Shown here piece by piece: positions 1 to 6,097 of a DNA stretch of 12,185 nucleotides; the stretch's first letter is position 1, and every line of letters begins with the position of its first letter. Below the pieces are notes generated by a model. That model worked only from the letters and a program-made list of their open reading frames with translations. It was not told the origin of the DNA and made no database searches. Made by a program: the position numbers and the translations under genes. This DNA is from an uncultured Collinsella sp. Lineage in GTDB: Bacteria; Actinomycetota; Coriobacteriia; Coriobacteriales; Coriobacteriaceae. The stretch covers positions 1 through 12,185 of the forward strand of contig CAKUBM010000041.1 in NCBI GenBank assembly GCA_934643145.1, in the 5' to 3' direction.

Positions 1-350
1 ACACTGAATGTGTCCATCCTCGCAGTATCCGGTTCTCAAGGTGCACGCCCCGCGGCTGATCCGGTCCGACCGGGCCGTGCGGCAAGGAGATATATTGCCA
101 GACCGGAGGGGCGCCGGGGGCGGGAATCGCGCACTCCATATTTTGTTCACAAATGAATAGAACCCTCAGTCGCATCACTGAGGTTAAAACTGAAGCATTG
201 GCTTCTGATATTGGCGATGACCAGCTGGTTTATAGGTGTTAAGGCATCGGTCATCTCTGGAGCGCCACTTTACTCCAAAAGCATCAGCTATTTGTTTCCC
301 GTCGGTAAAAGGCAGGTTTTGTTCGCCAAGCGTTCTTATATATAGAGAAG
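1..350. other. Left-edge non-coding region with stem-loops
   Basis: I find no convincing gene here. Seen: a GC-rich part (about 1-140) with a long stem-loop at 61-106, in which CCGGTC (61-66) pairs with GACCGG (101-106) and GGCAA (81-85) pairs with TTGCC (95-99); then an AT-richer part with a 7-bp hairpin at 164-183 (CCTCAGT/ACTGAGG). The minus strand of about 184-330 is open and reads a protein-like tail (LPFTDGKQIADAFGVKW...) that ends at the stop near 184, but no plausible start or ribosome site belongs to it; upstream the frame runs through hairpin repeats. It may be a decayed gene end or may be nothing. Confidence 0.5.
23..46 (-). promoter_or_regulatory. Possible rRNA operon leader/spacer motif
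   Basis: Read on the minus strand this stretch contains CACCTTGAGAACCGGATACT. It resembles the TTGAGAACT-type sequence common in pre-rRNA leaders and 16S-23S spacers of actinobacteria, and the TTTGAAAACT sequence of Firmicutes. If so, an rRNA operon would begin just beyond the left edge on the minus strand, and the stem-loop at 61-106 would be part of its leader. No rRNA gene sequence itself is visible, so this is a resemblance only. Confidence 0.33.
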
Positions 351-352
351 TT

Positions 353-366
353 CGGGTTCGAACCCG
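353..366. repeat. T-arm-like perfect palindrome (first copy)
   Basis: CGGGTTCGAACCCG is a perfect 14-base palindrome that includes the GGTTCGAACC core of a tRNA T-arm, but no tRNA body surrounds it. The same 12-base core GGGTTCGAACCC recurs at 531-542. In both places it is followed, after 13 nt, by a hairpin with a run of six A (on the plus strand) and then by a tRNA-Lys tail. The two cores are 177 nt apart. Confidence 0.7.
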
Positions 367-378
367 TGTCGCGGCAAC

Positions 379-410
379 AAAAAAGCGGCCGGCATCCGCC
401 AGTCGCTTTT
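379..410 (-). terminator. Intrinsic terminator-like hairpin (copy beside tRNA fragment)
   Basis: On the minus strand the stem AAAAGCG...CGCTTTT, with an inner GGC/GCC helix, is followed by a run of six T. Because A and T runs flank both sides it could act in either direction. It lies 8 nt beyond the tRNA-Lys tail fragment at 419-438, much as the terminator at 556-585 lies 15 nt beyond the intact tRNA-Lys. This suggests that it once terminated a second tRNA-Lys-like gene. Confidence 0.6.
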
Positions 411-418
411 CTATTCTA

Positions 419-438
419 TGGTGGGCCGTCAGGGGTTC
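419..438 (-). pseudogene. tRNA-Lys 3' fragment with encoded CCA
   Basis: Nineteen bases (420-438) are identical to 599-617, the 3' end of the intact tRNA-Lys gene (end of T-loop, 3' T-stem, 3' acceptor strand, discriminator A). Position 419 adds the final A, so CCA is encoded here, whereas the intact gene has CCC after its discriminator. The rest of the tRNA is missing and replaced by the hairpin repeat, so this cannot make a tRNA. Confidence 0.7.
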
Positions 439-542
439 AGCCTGCTTCGCAGGCGGCCGCTGCGGCGCTTTCGCGCCTTGCGCGCTGCGCTGGCAAACGC
501 TCACGCGTTTACTCAGCTCCGCGCCCCGACGGGTTCGAACCC
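419..542. repeat. tRNA-tail-bounded hairpin repeat, copy 1
   Basis: The left border (419-438) is a tRNA-Lys 3' tail in minus orientation. The right border (531-542) is the T-arm-like GGGTTCGAACCC. Between them are back-to-back hairpins: GCCTGC/GCAGGC (440-454, loop TTC), GGCGC/GCGCC (464-477, loop TTTC) and AAACGC/GCGTTT (495-510, loop TCAC). The last hairpin and the right border (CTCCGCGCCCCGACGGGTTC) closely match the element at the right edge of the window (CAAACGC hairpin at 12127-12143, then CTCGCACCCTGTCGGGTTC). No reading frame of interest is present. The function is unknown; a small non-autonomous palindromic element is my inference. Confidence 0.65.
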
Positions 543-555
543 ATGAAAAGGCGAC

Positions 556-585
556 AAAAAAGACGGCCAACCGAAGTTGACCGTC
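556..585 (-). terminator. Intrinsic terminator of tRNA-Lys
   Basis: On the minus strand a 10-position stem (GACGGTCAAC against GTTGGCCGTC, one mismatch) is closed by a TTCG tetraloop and followed by six T. It begins 15 nt after the tRNA 3' end at 601, a typical tRNA gene terminator position. Confidence 0.88.
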
Positions 586-600
586 TCAACAATCTTTGGG

Positions 601-673
601 TGGGCCGTCAGGGGTTCGAACCCTGGACCTTGGGATTAAAAGTCCCCTGCTCTGCCAGCTGAGCTAACGGCCC
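601..673 (-). tRNA. tRNA-Lys (anticodon UUU)
   Basis: The minus strand folds into a full cloverleaf of 73 nt. The 7-bp acceptor stem is GGGCCGT/ACGGCCC, the D-stem is GCTC/GAGC, and the anticodon loop CTTTTAA gives anticodon TTT and thus lysine. The T-arm is CAGGG-TTCGAAC-CCCTG and the discriminator base is A. The anticodon stem has one terminal G-A mismatch. CCA is not encoded (CCC follows the discriminator), so the tail must be added by CCA-adding enzyme. The gene starts 28 nt after the aminopeptidase stop codon and has its own promoter (683-711) and terminator (556-585). Confidence 0.96.
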
Positions 674-682
674 GCGGGTGGC

Positions 683-711
683 ATTGTACCACGGTCTGGG
701 ACTATTCCCAA
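683..711 (-). promoter_or_regulatory. Promoter of tRNA-Lys
   Basis: On the minus strand, -35 TTGGGA (711-706), a 17-nt spacer and -10 TACAAT (688-683) form a good housekeeping-sigma promoter. Transcription would start about 2-3 nt before the tRNA 5' end at 673. The -35 box and spacer overlap the last codons and the stop codon of the aminopeptidase gene. Confidence 0.7.
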
Positions 712-1982
712 CTCCATTGACCGTTCTGGAAAATCACAACTTCACGTCCATCAGGCGTAACGCCCGTAATATCGATGTCGTCCGTGCCGATCATAAAATC
801 GACGTGCGTGCTCGAGACGTTAACGCCATGCTCCAGGAGCTCCTCCTTGGACATGTCATACCCACCCTCGATGCACTCAGGGAAGCCAACGCCCAGCGCA
901 AGGTGGCAGCTGGCGTTCTCGTCATAGAGCGTGTCATAGAACAGAACGCCACTTTCACGGATCGGCGTGTTCTTGGAGATAAGCGCGACCTCACCCAGAT
1001 GAGCGGCACCTTCATCGGTGTCAATAATGCTCGCAAGCGTCGCCTTACCCACGCGGGCATCGTAGTCCACTACGCGGCCCGCCTCGAACTTAATCCAAAA
1101 ATCGTCAACCTTGTTACCGTGGTGAATGAGCGGCATAGCCGAATACACGATACCGTCGGCACGCATACGGTCAGGCGAGGTGAAGACTTCCTCGGTGGGA
1201 ATGTTGGGGAAGAAGGGGTGCCCATCGGGCGTCTTGCCCTTGCCGCCGGCCCACTCGTGACCTTTCGTCATGCCAATCGTCAGATCGGTTCCATTTGCCG
1301 AGGTGTAATGCAGGTAGTCGAAACGATTGTCGTTCAGGAAACGCAGGTTCTTTTCGAAAGCGGCGTCATGGAGTTCCCAGTCGCTCTCCGGGTCCTGGCC
1401 ATCGGCGCGAGCGGTGTGCAGAATCGCATTCCACAGCTTATAGATTGCAACCTCATCGGCGTCTCCCGGGAACACCTCACGCGCCCAGGCAACGACCGGC
1501 GCGCCGGCGATGCACCACGGGTTGATGTTGTAGTCCAGTCCGCGGCGAAAGACCTTGCACTGCGTGTTCCTTGCCTTAGAAGCTGCAGCAGGCTTAGCGG
1601 GATCGATGCCCTTAAGAGCGGCAGGGTCCGCACCCTCGATAAAGATAAAGCAGGCACCATCCTGGGCCAGGGAATCAAGCTGCAGGCGCTTCCACTCGGG
1701 CGTCTGCTCAAAATAGCTTTTCTCGACATGCTCGTAGGTGAGCCTCGTCACGGCATCATCGGCCCAAATAACCGTCACGTGACCGGCGCCGGCGGCATAA
1801 GCCTCCGCAACCACCACGCGCGCAAACGGCGCGCACTCGACCGGAGACTGAACGACAACCTCCTGGCCGGGCTTGACGTTTACGCCCTTGCGGACAACCA
1901 GGCGCGCATAGTTTTTAATCTTGGGCTCTAGGGCCTTCATGCCCTCCAGAGCCTCTTCGACCGTCAGGGCAGCTCGAATCAT
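702..1982 (-). CDS. M29-family aminopeptidase (AmpS/PepS-like)
   Basis: A predicted cytoplasmic metalloexopeptidase that removes N-terminal residues from peptides; the family (thermophilic aminopeptidase T, staphylococcal AmpS) carries two metal ions. The expected ligands are visible at the family spacing: Glu265 in NIPTEEVFT, Glu331 in GEVALIS, His360 in ENASCHLALG, and His393 and Asp395 in STHVDFMIG. The first two are 66 residues apart and the next 29 further on, as in AmpT. The length of 426 residues is close to the usual size of about 410. I start at the ATG at 1982 because GGAG lies 6 nt upstream; an in-frame ATG at 1994 has no ribosome site and overlaps that GGAG. The gene follows a terminator (2011-2041), so it probably has its own promoter. 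No signal peptide is seen. Substrate preference cannot be read from the sequence. Confidence 0.93.
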   Translation of the reverse strand: MIRAALTVEEALEGMKALEPKIKNYARLVVRKGVNVKPGQEVVVQSPVECAPFARVVVAEAYAAGAGHVTVIWADDAVTRLTYEHVEKSYFEQTPEWKRLQLDSLAQDGACFIFIEGADPAALKGIDPAKPAAASKARNTQCKVFRRGLDYNINPWCIAGAPVVAWAREVFPGDADEVAIYKLWNAILHTARADGQDPESDWELHDAAFEKNLRFLNDNRFDYLHYTSANGTDLTIGMTKGHEWAGGKGKTPDGHPFFPNIPTEEVFTSPDRMRADGIVYSAMPLIHHGNKVDDFWIKFEAGRVVDYDARVGKATLASIIDTDEGAAHLGEVALISKNTPIRESGVLFYDTLYDENASCHLALGVGFPECIEGGYDMSKEELLEHGVNVSSTHVDFMIGTDDIDITGVTPDGREVVIFQNGQWSWE

Positions 1983-2010
1983 GTGCCACTCCATCTATCT
2001 ATAGAACAGT

Positions 2011-2041
2011 AAAAAGGCGCGCCGCAAAAACGACGCGCCTT
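2011..2041 (-). terminator. Intrinsic terminator of the purC-membrane protein unit
   Basis: An 8-bp stem (AAGGCGCG, 2014-2021, with CGCGCCTT, 2034-2041) around a 12-nt loop is followed on the minus strand by TTTTT. It lies 30 nt beyond the membrane protein stop codon and separates that unit from the aminopeptidase gene. Confidence 0.85.
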
Positions 2042-2071
2042 ATATCTTAGCGATAAGTATGCATGCAAACG

Positions 2072-2647
2072 CTACTTCTTCTTGGAGTCCTTCTTGTCCT
2101 CCTCGGCAGCCGAGCGCTCGATAAGGGCGTTGAGCTTGTTCTCGGACATGCCCTCGGCCTGCGTGCGGTACATGTTGCGCAGGGGACGAATACGAACGAA
2201 GTCGTAGATAAAGTCACCCAAAATGACGATGTAAGACAAAACGATGCCGACCATCTGGACGGGGCTGGACACCATGCCAGCGGGAGCGAAGTACAGCGAA
2301 GCCCAAATGGCCACGACGAGCACCATGCCGATAGTAAGCACGGCCCACCAGATGCGGCGGCGCTTGGTGTAGTCCTCATCCTGCTTGAGAAGGATATTCG
2401 ACACCGTGTAGATGCGATCCTCCTTGGCGCGCTGCTTAGCCTTGCGGGCGCGCTTCTCCTCTTTAGAGAGGCCCTCGAGGTTCTCGCCCTTCTCGAGCTC
2501 TTTGCGGCGTGCCTTAGACGAAGCCGGCACGACGCGGACAGAGCTCGCTGCCTGACGGGCGGGCTTGGCGGATGCGGCGGACTTGCGCGCAACCCCGGTA
2601 ACCTCGTGGGATTGCGTGCGCTTGTTCGTGGCGCTACGGGTACTCAC
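2072..2647 (-). CDS. Two-helix membrane protein of unknown function
   Basis: I do not recognise this 191-residue protein. Residues 1-75 are rich in Lys, Arg, Ala and Ser, low in complexity, and partly helical with charged repeats (SKEEKRARKAKQRAKEDR). Two hydrophobic helices follow at about 100-121 and 128-150, separated by a short loop containing Pro and Gly. The C-terminus ends in a charged tail (EEDKKDSKKK). By the positive-inside rule both long ends should be cytoplasmic. It starts with GTG immediately after the purC TAA, with AAGGAG inside the end of purC 9 nt upstream, so it is probably translated from the purC transcript. A terminator follows. The link to purine synthesis may be only transcriptional. 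The basic N-terminus could contact nucleic acid or membrane lipid, but nothing in the sequence proves this. Confidence 0.8.
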   Translation of the reverse strand: MSTRSATNKRTQSHEVTGVARKSAASAKPARQAASSVRVVPASSKARRKELEKGENLEGLSKEEKRARKAKQRAKEDRIYTVSNILLKQDEDYTKRRRIWWAVLTIGMVLVVAIWASLYFAPAGMVSSPVQMVGIVLSYIVILGDFIYDFVRIRPLRNMYRTQAEGMSENKLNALIERSAAEEDKKDSKKK

Positions 2648-3535
2648 TTATGCGTTCTCCTTCATGCTTGTGAACTGGGAGCCCGTAATGATCTGGAAGG
2701 CCTCGCGATAGCGCTCGGACGTGCCATCGATGACCTCGGCGGGCAGGTGCGGGGTCTCCCCCGTCATATCCCAGTTGGCTTTGAGCCAATTGCGGACGAA
2801 TTGCTTGTCGTAGCTGGGCTGGATCTTGCCCTCCTCGTAGCTGGCAGCAGGCCAGAAACGGCTGGAGTCAGGCGTGAGGCACTCGTCGATCAGCGTGACC
2901 TTGCCATCGATGACACCAAACTCGAACTTGGTGTCGGCAATGATGATGCCACGGGTCGCTGCATACTCGGCGGCAGCCTTGTAGATCTTGAGGGAAAGGT
3001 CGCGAATCTGCGTGGCAATGTCCTCGCCCACGATCTCGCAGCAACGCTCGAACGAGATGTTCTCGTCGTGGTCACCGATCTCGGCCTTCGTGGACGGCGT
3101 GAACAGCGGCTCGGGAAGCTTGGAAGCCTCGGTCAAACCCTCGGGCAGCTGGATGCCGCAGACGGTGCCGTTCTCGTCGTAGGTCTTCTTGCCCGAACCG
3201 GTCAGATAGCCGCGGACGATGCACTCGATAGGAATCGTCTGGGCCTTCTTGACCAGCATGGCGCGGCCAGCGAGGTAGTCACGATACTCAGCAAACTCCT
3301 CGGGGAAATCCGCCGGGTCGATGGAAACGAGGTGGTTGGGAACGATGTCGGCAAACTTATCGAACCAGAATGCCGAGATGCGGTTGAGCACCTCTCCCTT
3401 AAACGGAATCTCGTCGGGAAGAATGAAGTCGAACGCAGAAATGCGGTCGGTGGCGACCATCAGCAGGTTTTCACCGGCATCATAGATATCACGAACCTTG
3501 CCACGGGAATCCGGACGACGCTCCATCGTTGTCAC
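2648..3535 (-). CDS. purC: Phosphoribosylaminoimidazole-succinocarboxamide synthase
   Basis: SAICAR synthetase of purine synthesis: it joins CAIR and aspartate with ATP in the cytoplasm. Visible family blocks are RGKVRDIYD (11-19), LLMVATDRISAFD (24-36), IECIVRGYLTGSG (103-115), ADTKFEFG (200-207) and DECLTPDSSR (217-226). At 295 residues it is the longer single-domain form resembling the yeast enzyme, rather than the form of about 240 residues typical of Bacillus and E. coli. The start is the GTG at 3535: AAGGAG (3549-3544) is 8 nt upstream. The in-frame GTG at 3544 overlaps that AAGGAG and the ATG at 3526 is too far away. It is followed without a gap by a membrane protein gene. The next step of the route involving adenylosuccinate lyase (purB) is encoded about 7 kb upstream on the same strand. 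Confidence 0.96.
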   Translation of the reverse strand: MTTMERRPDSRGKVRDIYDAGENLLMVATDRISAFDFILPDEIPFKGEVLNRISAFWFDKFADIVPNHLVSIDPADFPEEFAEYRDYLAGRAMLVKKAQTIPIECIVRGYLTGSGKKTYDENGTVCGIQLPEGLTEASKLPEPLFTPSTKAEIGDHDENISFERCCEIVGEDIATQIRDLSLKIYKAAAEYAATRGIIIADTKFEFGVIDGKVTLIDECLTPDSSRFWPAASYEEGKIQPSYDKQFVRNWLKANWDMTGETPHLPAEVIDGTSERYREAFQIITGSQFTSMKENA

Positions 3536-3566
3536 GTGAGTCACTCCTTACCAAAATACGACAGTA

Positions 3567-3586
3567 ATGCGGGTTCTTTCCCGCAT
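3567..3586. promoter_or_regulatory. Hairpin in the purC leader
   Basis: A perfect 7-bp stem (ATGCGGG/CCCGCAT) with a 6-nt loop lies between the histidine kinase stop codon and purC, 18 nt before the purC ribosome site. No T run follows on either strand at the right place, so it is not a standard terminator. It might be a weak end for the kinase transcript or a purC leader structure. The 109-nt gap shows no recognisable purine riboswitch. Confidence 0.35.
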
Positions 3587-3644
3587 GTTTTCGCAAACTC
3601 GGAGCGGCAGGGACGAAACCCCTCCTTCACCGAATAGCGAAAAG

Positions 3645-5210
3645 CTAGTGCTCCATTGTAGTAGATGCCGCGTCCGCCGTGTGCTCGCGAGGCAGATGAA
3701 TCGTAAAAGTCGTACCCTTTCCAAGCTCCGACTCCACGGATATGTAGCCGTGATGACGCTCGACAATCTGCTTGGTCACGGCGAGGCCCACGCCCAGGCC
3801 ACCCGCCTCGCGGGCGCGACTGGCGTCGGCACGCCAAAAACGACCGAAGATGCGCGACAAATCATCCTTGGCGATACCGATGCCCGTATCCGAAACCGCA
3901 ATATCGACGTGCTTGCGGTCGCTGAGCACCGACACCACGACCCAACCCCCCTCGGGGGTATAGCGCATGGCGTTACTCAAGAGGTTGATGACGCATTGCG
4001 TGATCATGTCGGGATCCGCCTCAACAACGTCATCGTGGCCCTGCGTCTCATCCGCAAAGCGCAAACGCAGGTCACGGTCGGCAAACAGGCGCTCCTGGCC
4101 ATTCACAATCGAACGCACAAACGGCACCATATCCACCGGCTCCAGGTTGAGCGGCGCGGTACTGTTTTCCATGCGCGACAGGTCGAGCATCTGCTGCACC
4201 AAACGAGCCAGGCGACGCGTCTCGGAAGCGACCGTCTCCAGATGCTCATCGTCGGTGGGATACACGCCGTCTTGCATGGCCTCGACCGTTGCAAGCATGG
4301 CCATAAGCGGGGTGCGAAGCTCGTGCGCGACATCCGAGGTCAGGCGCTTCTCGTGCTTCATGTCCTTCTCAAGCGACGTGGCCATCTCGTCAAAGGTCTC
4401 ACCCAGCTGATCGATCTCGTCATCGCCGCGCAAGCCCGTACGAGCAGACAGATCGCCGTCGCGAATTTGCTTGGCCGTGCTGGTAATACGATGGATCGGC
4501 TTGGTGAGCATACGCGACACGAGCGATCCGATAACGACCGAGATGCAGACTGCAACAACCGCGGCGAGCGCCATCGCGTTAAAGGTCTTCTCTCTAAACG
4601 CGGAGTCTGCCTTGGTGAGTAGGGCATCGGAGCCGATAGCCCATAGCTTTACTTGTCCGACATGCTCGCCGGAAGACGTTACGATCTCGACGTTAGCAAC
4701 GCTATCGGAGTCGGTAGGAGCAGCCGAAACTGGGCTGTGCGATGACCTCTTTCCGCTCGTACCGTCGGTTGTCGCCTGATTTTCGCGTACATCGGCAGTA
4801 GCGCTTGCCGAGGGCCACGAGTCGTCGTAGACGATGACGCCCCTTTTATTGACGACCTGCATACCAAGATCGTCGGACACCAAGCTCGATGTCGCGACCG
4901 CACGCAGCTCCCCCGCGGTCCAATTGCCGTTTTCCTCATACGACGTCGCAAGCTTTTCGGCAGCGGAATTTGCGATTTCGACAATATTGGAGCGCGTGTA
5001 ATCCGTAAAAACCGTACCCCATACAACGGAGACGACGCCCACTAGCACCAATACCGTCATGAGCGATGTCAGGGCAAAAGCCAGGGCCATACGCGAGGGA
5101 TAGCTCATCGTCGGCCGGGAATCGGAACGAGGCGTGTTCCAACTTGCCTTGGAACCCGCCTCGCTCTCCTGCTTGTGCTTTTGTCCGATTTCAAAGCGCG
5201 CAGGTGTCAT
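3645..5210 (-). CDS. Sensor histidine kinase (HAMP, HisKA, HATPase)
   Basis: Membrane sensor kinase of 521 residues, partner of the response regulator just upstream. Order: a hydrophilic N-terminal tail (1-40), TM1 (about 41-68), an extracytoplasmic sensor region (about 69-208), TM2 (209-231), HAMP (232-285), the H-box LTSDVAHELRTPL with phospho-acceptor His296, the N-box NLLSNAMRYT (409-418), G1 DTGIGI (441-446), the F-box IFGRFWR, and G2 GLGVGLA (471-477). All catalytic boxes are intact. The sensor region holds a stretch rich in Ser, Thr, Ala and Asp (about 132-172) that looks disordered. The stimulus is unknown. The gene starts 11 nt after the regulator stop codon with only a weak AAGG site 9 nt before the ATG, which fits coupled translation. 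A later ATG (Met35) is possible but has no better ribosome site. Confidence 0.95.
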   Translation of the reverse strand: MTPARFEIGQKHKQESEAGSKASWNTPRSDSRPTMSYPSRMALAFALTSLMTVLVLVGVVSVVWGTVFTDYTRSNIVEIANSAAEKLATSYEENGNWTAGELRAVATSSLVSDDLGMQVVNKRGVIVYDDSWPSASATADVRENQATTDGTSGKRSSHSPVSAAPTDSDSVANVEIVTSSGEHVGQVKLWAIGSDALLTKADSAFREKTFNAMALAAVVAVCISVVIGSLVSRMLTKPIHRITSTAKQIRDGDLSARTGLRGDDEIDQLGETFDEMATSLEKDMKHEKRLTSDVAHELRTPLMAMLATVEAMQDGVYPTDDEHLETVASETRRLARLVQQMLDLSRMENSTAPLNLEPVDMVPFVRSIVNGQERLFADRDLRLRFADETQGHDDVVEADPDMITQCVINLLSNAMRYTPEGGWVVVSVLSDRKHVDIAVSDTGIGIAKDDLSRIFGRFWRADASRAREAGGLGVGLAVTKQIVERHHGYISVESELGKGTTFTIHLPREHTADAASTTMEH

Positions 5211-5221
5211 ATGTGATTACC

Positions 5222-5944
5222 TTATTTCTCGTCCGACTTATCGGTCTTGGCCGGAGCCTCAAAACGATAGCCAACACCATGGACGGTGTAGAGCCACTTG
5301 GGCTTCTTGGGGTCATCACCCAGCTTGGCGCGGAGGTTCTTCACGTGGCTGTCGATGGTGCGCTCGTAACCCTCGAAGTCGTACCCGAGCACCTTCTCGA
5401 CCAGCTCCATGCGGTTATAGACGCGACCGGGGTGACGGGCAAGCGTGGTGAGCAGCTTGAACTCAGAAGCCGTCAGATCGACTTCCTTGCCCTCGACCAG
5501 AATCTTGTGGCCGGAGATGTCGATGACCAGATCACCGAAGTCGAGCACCTCGACGGCGGGCTCATCGGCCTGATGGGCACGACGGAACAGGGCGCGAACA
5601 CGGGCGACGAGCTCGCGCGGAGAGAACGGCTTGATGAGATAATCGTCGGCACCGAGCTCGAGACCGATAATACGGTCCTCGATCTCGCCCTTGGCCGTCA
5701 GCATGATAATGGGGACATCCGAGGTATCGCGAATGGTGCGACAAACGCGCTCGCCGGGGATCTTGGGGAGCATAAGGTCGAGCACAACCAGGTCGAACTG
5801 ATGCTTCTCGAACTCCTCGATCGCGGACTGACCGTCACCGACGCCCACAACCCAGTAGCCCTCGCGCTCGAGATAGGCAGCGACAGCATCACGGATTGCC
5901 TTCTCATCCTCGACCAACAGAATCTTTTTTGCATCTGAAGCCAT
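5222..5944 (-). CDS. OmpR/PhoB-family response regulator
   Basis: Cytoplasmic DNA-binding regulator, 240 residues. Receiver domain: acidic pocket Glu12/Asp13 in LLVEDE, phospho-acceptor Asp56 in VVLDLMLP, Thr83 in IIMLTAK, Lys105 in LIKPFSP. The C-terminal winged helix (about 135-230) has the usual TASEFKLL, RTIDSHVKNLRAKLG and VHGVGYRFE blocks. The start is the ATG at 5944, with AGGGGG 8 nt upstream; the longer frame would need a TTG at 5965 upstream of that site. It forms an operon with the kinase gene. The protein is of the general PhoB/WalR type; the regulon cannot be told from this window. Confidence 0.96.
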   Translation of the reverse strand: MASDAKKILLVEDEKAIRDAVAAYLEREGYWVVGVGDGQSAIEEFEKHQFDLVVLDLMLPKIPGERVCRTIRDTSDVPIIMLTAKGEIEDRIIGLELGADDYLIKPFSPRELVARVRALFRRAHQADEPAVEVLDFGDLVIDISGHKILVEGKEVDLTASEFKLLTTLARHPGRVYNRMELVEKVLGYDFEGYERTIDSHVKNLRAKLGDDPKKPKWLYTVHGVGYRFEAPAKTDKSDEK

Positions 5945-6097
5945 AACACGGCCCCCCTGTCTCAATTAGCTAAGAACAAGCCCATTTTAACGCACCTGAG
6001 CCCACCGGATGCCGCTATGACGTGGCAGCTCGGCGGGCGGTACTCACAATTACAACGCGTTTATTCCCCTGTTGGCGCCTTTTTAACCCCTCTAAGC

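Noticed and set aside
184..570. Minus-strand open frame of 128 codons across the hairpin element
   Set aside because: It runs through terminators and palindromes shared with non-coding copies and has no ribosome site. Only the last 45 or so residues look protein-like, so at most it is a decayed gene end.
678..1931. Long plus-strand open frame opposite the aminopeptidase
   Set aside because: Antisense shadow of a gene with an intact M29 active site; its frame reflects the GC-rich codon use of the real gene.
2063..3637. Plus-strand open frame of 524 codons opposite purC and the membrane protein
   Set aside because: It spans two convincing genes and their junction, has no family features, and its composition is that of a reverse-strand shadow.
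3536..3644. Purine riboswitch upstream of purC
   Set aside because: The gap is about 109 nt and shows one simple hairpin; the three-way junction and conserved loop sequences of a purine riboswitch are not seen.
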